DNA of 64,000 bases from Halichoerus grypus (lineage: Eukaryota; Chordata; Mammalia; Carnivora; Phocidae). The stretch is from positions 36,609,930 through 36,673,929 of the forward strand of contig NC_135726.1 of the NCBI RefSeq assembly GCF_964656455.1, given 5' to 3'. The notes beneath the pieces are model-generated. The model saw only the letters and a list, made by a program, of their open reading frames with translations, made no database searches and was not told where the DNA came from. Made by a program: the position numbers and the translations under genes. Within the stretch, counting starts at the first letter, position 1. Each line of letters begins with the position of its first letter. Below are positions 33,501 through 46,300 of this stretch, piece after piece.

Positions 33501-34303
33501 CGGTGCGGAAGGCAGCTCTCAACTCACCTCTGGTTTATGAGGCTAGTACCCTTGCCCCGGGTGTGCCTGCAGGCCATAAGCCAACCACCTAACTCAAAGG
33601 AACAACTCTGTAGGGAATTCCTGCTTCGGCTACAATAGCCATGCCTCAGGGTGGACGCATTGTGTGGTGTGCATGCGTGAGTGCACAGCAAGTGAGTCCA
33701 AAACCATTTTCCTTGTGAGACCCAGGCCCCGGAAGAAGCCAGAACACGACTCCCCACTTGCTCCATGAAACTAGTACTGCGGCCCCACTTTTGAATGGAA
33801 GTCTAATAGCTAGCTTTCTAACTCGAAGAAACAACACTGTAGAGAAACCGTGCTTTAGCTACCGTCGACCTCTCTGTGGGCGAAGCACTTTAGGCTGTAC
33901 TGTGGCTGAGAGCCTGGGGACATTTTCCATTTTGTAAAATCGGGGGAGAGACAGGCCGGTACAGAAGGCAGCTCGCAACTCACATCATGGTTATGGGGCT
34001 AGTACCGTTGCCCTGGGTGTGTGTGCAGGCTTAAATGGAGCCACCTAACTCGAAGGAAAAACACGGTAGAGGATCCGTGCTTCAGCTAAAACAGCCGCTC
34101 CTGAGGGTGGCAGCATTTGGTTGTGTGCGTGCATGAGAGGACTGCAAGGGAGTCCAAAGTTTCTGCAAGTGAGGCTCAGGCCCCAGCCAAAGGCAGAACA
34201 CGACTCCCCGTGTGTTTCATTTAGCTAATACTGCGGCCCTACTTTTGCATGGAAGTCTAATCGCTAGCGTTCTCCCTGGAAGAAACAACACGGTAGAGAA
34301 ACC
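30596..34303 (+). repeat. HOR unit U9, type C (3708 bp)
   Basis: Standard type C order. Its m4 has TTCGTGAAGC, the form of U1, U2, U4, U5 and U16, while its neighbours have TTCCTGAAGC. Private: GTGTGTTGGC near 31911 and TTCTGCAAGTGAGG in m19. Confidence 0.92.
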
Positions 34304-36356
34304 GTGCTTTAGCTACCATCCACCTCTCTGAGGGAGGAAGCACTTTCCAGGCTACCGTGGGTGAGAGCCTGAGGAACGGGTTCCTTACGTGAAACCGAGG
34401 GAGAAGGAGTCCGGGCCAGAAGGCTCCTCTCGACTCAGCTCTTGTTACCTGAAGCTAACACTTCGGCTCCATGTGTGCATAGGAATGCTAAGGGCTCCAC
34501 ACTGATTTGGCAGAAAGAAGCCGGTCAAGAACCCCAGCTTCAGCTCATTCGCCTCTCCACAGGGTGGCAGCATTTTCAAGTCTGCTTGAGTGCAAACCTG
34601 GGGAAGGAGTCCCGGCCGAATTCGGAGGGAGAAATAAGCATGGGCAGAAGGCACCTATCGACTCAACTCTTGTTTCGGGAAACTAGATCGGCTCTCCCGT
34701 GTGTGCGTGGAGTCCTCAGTGCCATCCACGCAACGCAAAGGAACAAAACTGTAGAGAACCTGTGCCTCAGCAAAGATCGCCCTTCCTGAGCGTGCACTTC
34801 ATCTATTGTGTGTTTTTGTGAAAGCATGAGAAATGGAACCTAAACGTAACTCGGAGTGAGAAGCAGGCCTGGAAGGAAGGCTGCTGCCGACTCACCTCTT
34901 GTTTGAGGAGATTAGCACTGCTGTACCCTGTGTGCCTGGATGCCTAGTTCCCAGGCTACTAACACCAAGAATCAATCCTATAGAGTGACTGCGCTTGAGT
35001 TAACATTGCCGTTCCTGAAGCAGGAGGAATATGACACTGCTCGTGTACGAGAGACCGGGCAAAGGGTCCCAGACGTGAAATGGAGTGAGAAACAGGCCGG
35101 TGCAGAAGGCAGCTCTCAAGTCACCTCTGGTTTATGAGGCTAGTACCCTTGCCCCGGGGGTTCCTGCAGGCCTAAAGCCAACCACCTAACTCAAAGGAAC
35201 AACTCTGTAGCGAATTCCTGCTTCGGCTAAAAGAGCCATGCCTCAGGGTGGACGCATTTTGCTGTGTGCATGCGTGAGCGAACTGCAAGTGAGTCCAAAA
35301 CCATTTTCCTTGTGAGACCCAGGCCCCGGAAGAAGCCACAACACGACTCCCCACTTGCTCCATGAAGCTAGTACTGCGGCCCCACTTTTGCATGGAAGTC
35401 TAATGGCTAGCTTTCTAACTCGGAGAAAAAACACTGTAGAGAAACCGTGCTTTAGCTACCGTCGACCTCTCTGTGGGCGAAGCAGTTTAGGGTGTACTGT
35501 GGCTGAGAGCCTGGGGACGGTTTCCATATCGTAATATCGGGGGAGAGAGAGGCCGGTACAGAAGGCAGCTGTAAACTCACTACACGGTTATGGGGCTAGT
35601 TCCGTTGCCCCGTCGGTGTGTGCTGGCTTAAACACAACCACCTAACTCGAAAGAAAAACTCAGCACAGAATCTGTGCCTCAGCTAAAACAGCTGCTCCTG
35701 AGGGTGGAAGCTTCTTTTGTGTGTGTGCGTGAGAGCACTGCAAGGGAGTCGCAAACCTAATTCGGACGGAGCCTCAGGCAGCTTCAGAAGGCAGCACACG
35801 ACTCCTCACTTATTTCGTGAAGCCAGCACTGCGGCCCCAATTTTGCATGGAGGTCTAATAGCTAGCGTTCTAACTCGAAGAAAGAACACTGTAGAGAAAC
35901 CGTGCTTTAGCTACCGTCGACCACTCTGTGGGCGAAGCAGTTTAGGTTGTACTGTGGCTGAGAGCCTGGGGACGGTTTCCATATCGTAATATCGGGGGAG
36001 AGACAGGCCGCTACAGAAGGCAGCTCTCAACTCACATCATGGTTATGGGGCTAGTACCGTTGCCCAGGGTGTGTGTGCAGGCTCAAACACAGCCACCTAA
36101 CTCGAAGGAAAAACTCGGTTGAGAGCCTGTGCTGCAGGTAAAACAGCTGCTCCTGAGGGTGGCAGCATTTTGTTGTGTGCGTGCGTGAGAGCACTGCAAG
36201 GGAGTCCAAAGCTTTTTGCGAGTGAGACTCAGGCCCCAGCGAAAGGCAGAACACGACTCCCCATGTGTTTCATCAAGCTAGCACGGCAGCCCCACTTTTG
36301 CATGGAAGTCTAATAGCTAGCGTTCTAATTCGAAGAAACAACACTGTAGAGAAACC

Positions 36357-37557
36357 GTGCTTTAGCTACCGTCGACCTCTCTGTGGGCGAAGCAGTTTAG
36401 GGTATACTGTGGCTGAGAGCCTGGGGACGCTTTCCATTTTGTAATATCGGGGGAGAGACAGGCCGGAACAGAGGTCAGCTCTCAATTCACTACATGGTTA
36501 TGGGGCTAGTTCCGTTGACCATGGTGTGTGTGCAGGCTCAAACACAGCCACCTAACTCGAAGGAAAAACTCGGTAGAGAGCCTGTGCTGCAGGTAAAATA
36601 GCTGCTCCTGAGCGTGGAAGCATTTTGTTGTGTGCGTGCGTGAGAGCACTGCAAGGGAGTCCAAAGCATTTTGCGCGTGAGACTCAGGCCCCAGCGAAAG
36701 GCAGAACACGACTCCCCATGTGTTTCATCACGCTAGCATGCCAGCCCCACTTTTGCATGGAAATCTAACAGCTAGTGTTCTACCTCGAAGAAACAACACT
36801 GTAGAGAAACCGTGCTTTAGCTACCGTCGACCTCTAGACGGAGGAAGCATTACACGGAGTACCGTGGCTGAGAGCCTGGGGAACGGGTTCCATACGTGAA
36901 ACCAAGGGAGAAATAGGTCCGGGCAGAAGGCACCTCTGGACTCAGCTCTTGCTACCTGAAGCTAACACTACTGCTCCATGTGTGCTTGGAATGCTATGTG
37001 CTCGACAGTGACTGGGAAGAAACAAGCCTGTAAAGAATCCCAGCTGCAGCTCATTCGTCTACCAGGCTACTAACACCAAGAATCAATGCTGTAGCGTTAC
37101 TGCGCTTTAGCTAACATTGCCGTTCCTGAAGCCGCAGGAGTTGTATAGTGCTCGTGTATGAGAGACCTGGGAAAGGGTCCCAGACGTGAAATGGAGTGAG
37201 AAACAGGCCGGTGCGGAAGGCAGCTCTCAACTCACCTCTGGTTTATGAGGCTAGTACCCTTGCCCCGGGTGTGCCTGCAGGCCATAAGCCAACCACCTAA
37301 CTCAAAGGAACAACTCTGTAGGGAATTCCTGCTTCGGCTAAAATAGCCATGCCTCAGGGTGGACGCATTGTGTGGTGTGCATGCGTGAGTGCACAGCAAG
37401 TGAGTCCAAAACCATTTTCCTTGTGAGACCCAGGCCCCGGAAGAAGCCAGAACACGACTCCCCACTTGCTCCATGAAACTAGTACTGCGGCCCCACTTTT
37501 GAATGGAAGTCTAATAGCTAGCTTTCTAACTCGAAGAAACAACACTGTAGAGAAACC
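36357..37557 (+). repeat. U10 first copy of m10-m15
   Basis: The left copy of the duplicated block, continuing into a true m16 (GTGCTTTGGCTACCG at 37558) and the first part of m17. The left parent was therefore a unit that kept m16-m17 (type A-like). Distinct bases are GGAAATCTAACAGC, TTCTACCTCG and CATTCGTCTACC. Confidence 0.85.
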
Positions 37558-37784
37558 GTGCTTTGGCTACCGTCGACCTCTCTGTGGGCGAAGCACTTTA
37601 GGCTGTACTGTGGCTGAGAGCCTGGGGACGGTTTCAATATGGTAATATCGGGGGAGAGACAGGCTGGAACAGAAGGCAGCTCTCAACCCAAATCATGGTT
37701 ATGGGGCTAGTACTGTTGTCCAGGGTGTGTGTGCAGGCTTAAATGGAGCCACCTAACTCGAAGGAAAAACTCGGTAGAGAGCCT

Positions 37785-38012
37785 GTGCTGCAGGTAAAAC
37801 AGCTGCTCCTGAGGGTGTCAGCATTTTGTTGTGTGCGTGCGTGAAAGAACTGCAGGGGAGTCCAAAGCTTTTTGCGAGTGAGACTCAGGCCCCAGCGAAA
37901 GGCAGAACACGACTCCCCATGTGTTTCATCAAGCTAGCACGGCAGCCCCACTTTTGCATGGAAGTCTAATAGCTAGCGTTCTAATTCGAAGAAACAACAC
38001 TGTAGAGAAACC
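37785..38012 (+). repeat. Fusion monomer m17/m9 in U10
   Basis: Starts as m17 (GAGGGTGTCAGC at 37811) and ends as m9 (GCAGGGGAGTCC, GTTTCATCAAGC, CTAATTCGAAG). The switch falls between about 37819 and 37852. Inside that interval lie two substitutions seen in no other B monomer here: GTGAAAGAACTG in place of GTGAGAGCACTG. Confidence 0.87.
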
Positions 38013-39213
38013 GTGCTTTAGCTACCGTCGACCTCTCTGTGGGCGAAGCAGTTTAGGGTATACTGTGGCTGAGAGCCTGGGGACGCTTTCCATTTTGTAA
38101 TATCGGGGGAGAGACAGGCCGGAACAGAGGTCAGCTCTCAATTCACTACATGGTTATGGGGCTAGTTCCGTTGACCATGGTGTGTGTGCAGGCTCAAACA
38201 CAGCCACCTAACTCGAAGGAAAAACTCGGTAGAGAGCCTGTGCTGCAGGTAAAATAGCTGCTCCTGAGCGTGGAACCATTTTGTTGTGTGCGTGCGTGAG
38301 AGCACTGCAAGGGAGTCCAAAGCATTTTGCGCGTGAGACTCAGGCCCCAGCGAAAGGCAGAACACGACTCCCCATGTGTTTCATCACGCTAGCACGCCAG
38401 CCCCACTTTTGCATGGAAGTCTAACAGCTAGTGTTCTAACTCGAAGAAACAACACTGTAGAGAAACCGTGCTTTAGCTACCGTCGACCTCTAGACGGAGG
38501 AAGCATTACACGGAGTACCGTGGCTGAGAGCCTGGGGAACGGGTTCCATACGTGAAACCAAGGGAGAAATAGGTCCGGGCAGAAGGCACCTCTGGACTCA
38601 GCTCTTGCTACCTGAAGCTAGCAGTACTGCTCCATGTGTGCTTGGAATGCTATGTGCTCGACAGTGACTGGGAAGAAACAAGCCTGTAAAGAATCCCAGC
38701 TGCAGCTCATTCGCCTACCAGGCTACTAACACCAAGAATCAATGCTGTAGCGTTACTGCGCTTTAGCTAACATTGCCGTTCCTGAAGCCGCAGGAGTTGT
38801 ATAGTGCTCGTGTATGAGAGACCGGGGAAAGGGTCCCATACGTGAAATGGAGTGAGAAACAGGCCGGTGCGGAAGGCAGCTCTCAACTCACCTCTGGTTT
38901 ATGAGGCTAGTACCCTTGCCCCGGGTGTGCCTGCAGGCCATAAGCCAACCACCTAACTCAAAGGAACAACTCTGTAGGGAATTCCTGCTTCGGCTACAAT
39001 AGCCATGCCTCAGGGTGGACGCATTGTGTGGTGTGCATGCGTGAGTGCACAGCAAGTGAGTCCAAAACCATTTTCCTTGTGAGACCCAGGCCCCGGAAGA
39101 AGCCAGAACACGACTCCCCACTTGCTCCATGAAACTAGTACTGCGGCCCCACTTTTAAATGGAAGTCTAATAGCTAGCTTTCTAACTCGAAGAAACAACA
39201 CTGTAGAGAAACC
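38013..39213 (+). repeat. U10 second copy of m10-m15
   Basis: The right copy of the block, offset 1656 bp from the first and leading into the type C m16/m18 fusion at 39214, so the right parent was a type C unit. It carries GTGGAACCATTTTG (private), AGCTAGCAGTACTG (also U11, U15, U16) and GTCCCATACGTG (also U12). Confidence 0.85.
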
Positions 39214-39667
39214 GTGCTTTAGCTACCGTCGACCTCTCTGTGGGCGAAGCACTTTAGGCTGTACTGTGGCTGAGAGCCTGGGGACATTTTCCATTTTGTA
39301 AAATCGGGGGAGAGACAGGCCGGTACAGAAGGCAGCTCTCAACTCACATCATGGTTATGGGGCTAGTACCGTTGCCCTGGGTGTGTGTGCAGGCTTAAAT
39401 GGAGCCACCTAACTCGAAGGAAAAACACGGTAGAGGATCCGTGCTTCAGCTAAAACAGCCGCTCCTGAGGGTGGCAGCATTTGGTTGTGTGCGTGCATGA
39501 GAGGACTGCAAGGGAGTCCAAAGTTTCTGCGAGTGAGGCTCAGGCCCCAGCCAAAGGCAGAACACGACTCCCCGTGTGTTTCATTTAGCTAATACTGCGG
39601 CCCTACTTTTGCATGGAAGTCTAATCGCTAGCGTTCTCCCTGGAAGAAACAACACGGTAGAGAAACC

Positions 39668-42600
39668 GTGCTTTAGCTACCATCCACCTCTCTGAGGGAG
39701 GAAGCACTTTCCAGGCTACCGTGGGTGAGAGCCTGAGGAACGGGTTCCTTACGTGAAACCGAGGGAGAAGGAGTCCGGGCCAGAAGGCTCCTCTCGACTC
39801 AGCTCTTGTTACCTGAAGCTAACACTTCGGCTCCATGTGTGCATAGGAATGCTAAGGGCTCCACACTGATTTGGCAGAAAGAAGCCGGTCAAGAACCCCA
39901 GCTTCAGCTCATTCGCCTCTCCACAGGGTGGCAGCATTTTCAAGTCTGCTTGAGTGCAAACCTGGGGAAGGAGTCCCAGCAGAATTCGGAGGGAGAAATA
40001 AGCATGGGCAGAAGGCACCTATCGACTCAACTCTTGTTTCGGGAAACTAGATCGGCTCTCCCGTGTGTGCGTGGAGTCCTCAGTGCCATCCACGCAACGC
40101 AAAGGAACAAAACTGTAGAGAACCCGTGCCTCAGCAAAGATCGCCCTTCCTGAGCGTGCACTTCATCTATTGTGTGTTTTTGTGAAAGCATGAGAAATGG
40201 AACCTAAACGTAACTCGGAGTGAGAAGCAGGCCTGGAAGGAAGGCTGCTGCCGACTCACCTCTTGTTTGAGGAGATTAGCACTGCTGTACCCTGTGTGCC
40301 TGGATGCCTAGTTCCCAGGCTACTAACACCAAGAATCAATCCTATAGAGTGACTGCGCTTGAGTTAACATTGCCGTTCCTGAAGCAGGAGGAATTTGACA
40401 CTGCTCGTGTACGAGAGACCGGGCAAAGGGTCCCAGACGTGAAATGGAGTGAGAAACAGGCCGGTGCAGAAGGCAGCTCTCAAGTCACCTCTGGTTTATG
40501 AGGCTAGTACCCTTGCCCCGGGGGTTCCTGCAGGCCTAAAGCCAACCACCTAACTCAAAGGAACAACTCTGTAGCGAATTCCTGCTTCGGCTAAAAGAGC
40601 CATGCCTCAGGGTGGACGCATTTTGCTGTGTGCATGCGTGAGCGCACTGCAAGTGAGTCCAAAACCATTTTCCTTGTGAGACCCAGGCCCCGGAAGAAGC
40701 CACAACACGACTCCCCACTTGCTCCATGAAGCTAGTACTGCGGCCCCACTTTTGCATGGAAGTCTAATGGCTAGCTTTCTAACTCGGAGAAAAAACACTG
40801 TAGAGAAACCGTGCTTTAGCTACCGTCGACCTCTCTGTGGGCGAAGCAGTTTAGGGTGTACTGTGGCTGAGAGCCTGGGGACGGTTTCCATATCGTAATA
40901 TCGGGGGAGAGAGAGACCGGTACAGAAGGCAGCTGTAAACTCACTACACGGTTATGGGGCTAGTTCCGTTGCCCCGTGGGTGTGTGCTGGCTTAAACACA
41001 ACCACCTAACTCGAAAGAAAAACTCAGCACAGAATCTGTGCCTCAGCTAAAACAGCTGCTCCTGAGGGTGGAAGCTTCTTTTGTGTGTGTGCGTGAGAGC
41101 ACTGCAAGGGAGTCGCAAACCTAATTCGGACGGAGCCTCAGGCAGCTGCAGAAGGCAGCACACGACTCCTCACTTATTTCGTGAAGCCAGCACTGCGGCC
41201 CCAATTTTGCATGGAGGTCTAATAGCTAGCGTTCTAACTCGAAGAAAGAACACTGTAGAGAAACCGTGCTTTAGCTACCGTCGACCACTCTGTGGGCGAA
41301 GCAGTTTAGGGTGTACTGTGGCTGAGAGCCTGGGGACGGTTTCCATATCGTAATATCGGGGGAGAGACAGGCCGCTACAGAAGGCAGCTCTCAACTCACA
41401 TCATGGTTATGGGGCTAGTACCGTTGCCCAGGGTGTGAGTGCAGGCTTAAACACAGCCACCTAACTCGAAGGAAAAACTCGGTTGAGAGCCTGTGCTGCA
41501 GGTAAAACAGCTGCTCCTGAGGGTGGCAGCATTTTGTTGTGTGCGTGCGTGAGAGCACTGCAAGGGAGTCCAAAGCTTTTTGCGAGTGAGACTCAGGCCC
41601 CAGCGAAAGGCAGAACACGACTCCCCATGTGTTTCATCAAGCTAGCACGGCAGCCCCACTTTTGCATGGAAGTCTAATAGCTAGCGTTCTAATTCGAAGA
41701 AACAACACTGTAGAGAAACCGTGCTTTAGCTACCGTCGACCTCTCTGTGGGCGAAGCAGTTTAGGGTATACTGTGGCTGAGAGCCTGGGGACGCTTTCCA
41801 TTTTGTAATATCGGGGGAGAGACAGGCCGGAACAGAGGTCAGCTCTCAATTCTCTACATGGTTATGGGGCTAGTTCCGTTGACCATGGTGTGTGTGCAGG
41901 CTCAAACACAGCCACCTAACTCGAAGGAAAAACTCGGTAGAGAGCCTGTGCTGCAGGTAAAATAGCTGCTCCTGAGCGTGGAAGCATTTTGTTGTGTGCG
42001 TGCGTGAGAGCACTGCAAGGGAGTCCAAAGCATTTTGCGCGTGAGACTCAGGCCCCAGCGAAAGGCAGAACACGACTCCCCATGTGTTTCATCACGCTAG
42101 CACGCCAGCCCCACTTTTGCATGGAAGTCTAACAGCTAGTGTTCTAACTCGAAGAAACAACACTGTAGAGAAACCGTGCTTTAGCTACCGTCGACCTCTA
42201 GACGGAGGAAGCATTACACGGAGTACCGTGGCTGAGAGCCTGGGGAACGGGTTCCATACGTGAAACCAAGGGAGAAATAGGTCCGGGCAGAAGGCACCTC
42301 TGGACTCAGCTCTTGCTACCTGAAGCTAGCAGTACTGCTCCATGTGTGCTTGGAATGCTATGTGCTCGACAGTGACTGGGAAGAAACAAGCCTGTAAAGA
42401 ATCCCAGCTGCAGCTCATTCGCCTACCAGGCTACTAACACCAAGAATCAATGCTGTAGCGTTACTGCGCTTTAGCTAACATTGCCGTTCCTGAAGCCGCA
42501 GGAGTTGTATAGTGCTCGTGTATGAGAGACCGGGGAAAGGGTCCCAGACGTGAAATGGAGTGAGAAACAGGCCGGTGCGGAAGGCAGCTCTCAACTCACC

Positions 42601-43375
42601 TCTGGTTTATGAGGCTAGTACCCTTGCCCCGGGTGTGCCTGCAGGCCATAAGCCAACCACCTAACTCAAAGGAACAACTCTGTAGGGAATTCCTGCTTCG
42701 GCTACAATAGCCATGCCTCAGGGTGGACGCATTGTGTGGTGTGCATGCGTGAGTGCACAGCAAGTGAGTCCAAAACCATTTTCCTTGTGAGACCCAGGCC
42801 CCGGAAGAAGCCAGAACACGACTCCCCACTTGCTCCATGAAACTAGTACTGCGGCCCCACTTTTGAATGGAAGTCTAATAGCTAGCTTTCTAACTCGAAG
42901 AAACAACACTGTAGAGAAACCGTGCTTTAGCTACCGTCGACCTCTCTGTGGGCGAAGCACTTTAGGCTGTACTGTGGCTGAGAGCCTGGGGACATTTTCC
43001 ATTTTGTAAAATCGGGGGAGAGACAGGCCGGTACAGAAGGCAGCTCGCAACTCACATCATGGTTATGGGGCTAGTACCGTTGCCCTGGGTGTGTGTGCAG
43101 GCTTAAATGGAGCCACCTAACTCGAAGGAAAAACACGGTAGAGGATCCGTGCTTCAGCTAAAACAGCCGCTCCTGAGGGTGGCAGCATTTGGTTGTGTGC
43201 GTGCATGAGAGGACTGCAAGGGAGTCCAAAGTTTCTGCGAGTGAGGCTCAGGCCCCAGCCAAAGGCAGAACACGACTCCCCGTGTGTTTCATTTAGCTAA
43301 TACTGCGGCCCTACTTTTGCATGGAAGTCTAATCGCTAGCGTTCTCCCTGGAAGAAACAACACGGTAGAGAAACC
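39668..43375 (+). repeat. HOR unit U11, type C (3708 bp) with older m2-m3 haplotype
   Basis: Type C by its m16/m18 fusion (42922), yet m2 has CCCAGCAG and m3 GAGAACCCGTG, the forms of U1-U5, while U10 and U12 on either side have CCCGGCCG and GAGAACCTGTG. The front of the unit therefore has a different history from its back. Private: GTGTGAGTGCAGG near 41435. Confidence 0.92.
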
Positions 43376-46300
43376 GTGCTTTAGCTACCATCCACCTCTC
43401 TGAGGGAGGAAGCACTTTCCAGGCTACCGTGGGTGAGAGCCTGAGGAACGGGTTCCTTACGTGAAACCGAGGGAGAAGGAGTCCGGGCCAGAAGGCTCCT
43501 CTCGACTCAGCTCTTGTTACCTGAAGCTAACACTTCGGCTCCATGTGTGCATAGGAATGCTAAGGGCTCCACACTGATTTGGCAGAAAGAAGCCGGTCAA
43601 GAACCCCAGCTTCAGCTCATTCGCCTCTCCACAGGGTGGCAGCATTTTCAAGTCTGCTTGAGTGCAAACCTGGGGAAGGAGTCCCGGCCGAATTCGGAGG
43701 GAGAAATAAGCATGGGCAGAAGGCACCTATCGACTCAACTCTTGTTTCGGGAAACTAGATCGGCTCTCCCGTGTGTGCGTGGAGTCCTCAGTGCCATCCA
43801 CGCAACGCAAAGGAACAAAACTGTAGAGAACCTGTGCCTCAGCAAAGATCGCCCTTCCTGAGCGTGCACTTCATCTATTGTGTGTTTTTGTGAAAGCATG
43901 AGAAATGGAACCTAAACGTAACTCGGAGTGAGAAGCAGGCCTGGAAGGAAGGCTGCTGCCGACTCACCTCTTGTTTGAGGAGATTAGCACTGCTGTACCC
44001 TGTGTGCCTGGATGCCTAGTTCCCAGGCTACTAACACCAAGAATCAATCCTATAGAGTGACTGCGCTTGAGTTAACATTGCCGTTCCTGAAGCAGGAGGA
44101 ATTTGACACTGCTCGTGTACGAGAGACCGGGCAAAGGGTCCCAGACGTGAAATGGAGTGAGAAACAGGCCGGTGCAGAAGGCAGCTCTCAAGTCACCTCT
44201 GGTTTATGAGGCTAGTACCCTTGCCCCGGGGGTTCCTGCAGGCCTAAAGCCAACCACCTAACTCAAAGGAACAACTCTGTAGCGAATTCCTGCTTCGGCT
44301 AAAAGAGCCATGCCTCAGGGTGGACGCATTTTGCTGTGTGCATGCGTGAGCGCACTGCAAGTGAGTCCAAAACCATTTTCCTTGTGAGACCCAGGCCCCG
44401 GAAGAAGCCACAACACGACTCCCCACTTGCTCCATGAAGCTAGTACTGCGGCCCCACTTTTGCATGGAAGTCTAATGGCTAGCTTTCTAACTCGGAGAAA
44501 AAACACTGTAGAGAAACCGTGCTTTAGCTACCGTCGACCTCTCTGTGGGCGAAGCAGTTTAGGGTGTACTGTGGCTGAGAGCCTGGGGACGGTTTCCATA
44601 TCGTAATATCGGGGGAGAGAGAGGCCGGTACAGAAGGCAGCTGTAAACTCACTACACGGTTATGGGGCTAGTTCCGTTGCCCCGTGGGTGTGTGCTGGCT
44701 TAAACACAACCACCTAACTCGAAAGAAAAACTCAGCACAGAATCTGTGCCTCAGCTAAAACAGCTGCTCCTGAGGGTGGAAGCTTCTTTTGTGTGTGTGC
44801 GTGAGAAGCACTGCAAGGGAGTCGCAAACCTAATTCGGACGGAGCCTCAGGCAGCTGCAGAAGGCAGCACACGACTCCTCACTTATTTCGTGAAGCCAGC
44901 ACTGCGGCCCCAATTTTGCATGGAGGTCTAATAGCTAGCGTTCTAACTCGAAGAAAGAACACTGTAGAGAAACCGTGCTTTAGCTACCGTCGACCACTCT
45001 GTGGGCGAAGCAGTTTAGGGTGTACTGTGGCTGAGAGCCTGGGGACGGTTTCCATATCGTAATATCGGGGGAGAGACAGGCCGCTACAGAAGGCAGCTCT
45101 CAACTCACATCATGGTTATGGGGCTAGTACCGTTGCCCAGGGTGTGTGTGCAGGCTCAAACACAGCCACCTAACTCGAAGGAAAAACTCGGTTGAGAGCC
45201 TGTGCTGCAGGTAAAACAGCTGCTCCTGAGGGTGGCAGCATTTTGTTGTGTGCGTGCGTGAGAGCACTGCAGGGGAGTCCAAAGCTTTTTGCGAGTGAGA
45301 CTCAGGCCCCAGCGAAAGGCAGAACACGACTCCCCATGTGTTTCATCAAGCTAGCACGGCAGCCCCACTTTTGCATGGAAGTCTAATAGCTAGCGTTCTA
45401 ATTCGAAGAAACAACACTGTAGAGAAACCGTGCTTTAGCTACCGTCGACCTCTCTGTGGGCGAAGCAGTTTAGGGTATACTGTGGCTGAGAGCCTGGGGA
45501 CGCTTTCCATTTTGTAATATCGGGGGAGAGACAGGCTGGAACAGAGGTCAGCTCTAAATTCACTACATGGTTATGGGGCTAGTTCCGTTGACCATGGTGT
45601 GTGTGCAGGCTCAAACACAGCCACCTAACTCGAAGGAAAAACTCGGTAGAGAGCCTGTGCTGCAGGTAAAATAGCTGCTCCTGAGCGTGGAAGCATTTTG
45701 TTGTGTGCGTGCGTGAGAGCACTGCAAGGGAGTCCAAAGCATTTTGCGCGTGAGACTCAGGCCCCAGCGAAAGGCAGAACACGACTCCCCATGTGTTTCA
45801 TCACGCTAGCACGCCAGCCCCACTTTTGCATGGAAGTCTAACAGCTAGTGTTCTAACTCGAAGAAACAACACTGTAGAGAAACCGTGCTTTAGCTACCGT
45901 CGACCTCTAGACGGAGGAAGCATTACACGGAGTACCGTGGCTGAGAGCCTGGGGAACGGGTTCCATACGTGAAACCAAGGGAGAAATAGGTCCGGGCAGA
46001 AGGCACCTCTGGACTCAGCTCTTGCTACCTGAAGCTAACACTACTGCTCCATGTGTGCTTGGAATGCTATGTGCTCGACAGTGACTGGGAAGAAACAAGC
46101 CTGTAAAGAATCCCAGCTGCAGCTCATTCGCCTACCAGGCTACTAACACCAAGAATCAATGCTGTAGCGTTACTGCGCTTTAGCTAACATTGCCGTTCCT
46201 GAAGCCGCAGGAGTTGTATAGTGCTCGTGTATGAGAGACCGGGGAAAGGGTCCCATACGTGAAATGGAGTGAGAAACAGGCCGGTGCGGAAGGCAGCTCT

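Larger units (their letters stand above)
34304..39667 (+). repeat. HOR unit U10, type D (5364 bp, 23 monomers plus two remnants)
   Basis: Order: m1-m12, remnant, m14-m16, an m17/m9 fusion, then again m10, m11, m12, remnant, m14, m15, the m16/m18 fusion and m19. It is 1656 bp longer than type C. The two m10-m15 segments differ at several bases (for example GCTAGCATGCC against GCTAGCACGCC in m11, GAGAGACCTGGG against GAGAGACCGGGG in m14), so they come from two different parent units rather than a fresh local copy. Private: GAGGAATATGAC in m4. Confidence 0.92.

Noticed and set aside
34304..39667. U10 length as a likely assembly duplication
   Set aside because: The two m10-m15 copies differ at several bases and the junction is a clean m17/m9 fusion, which favours a real event. 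It still needs read support.
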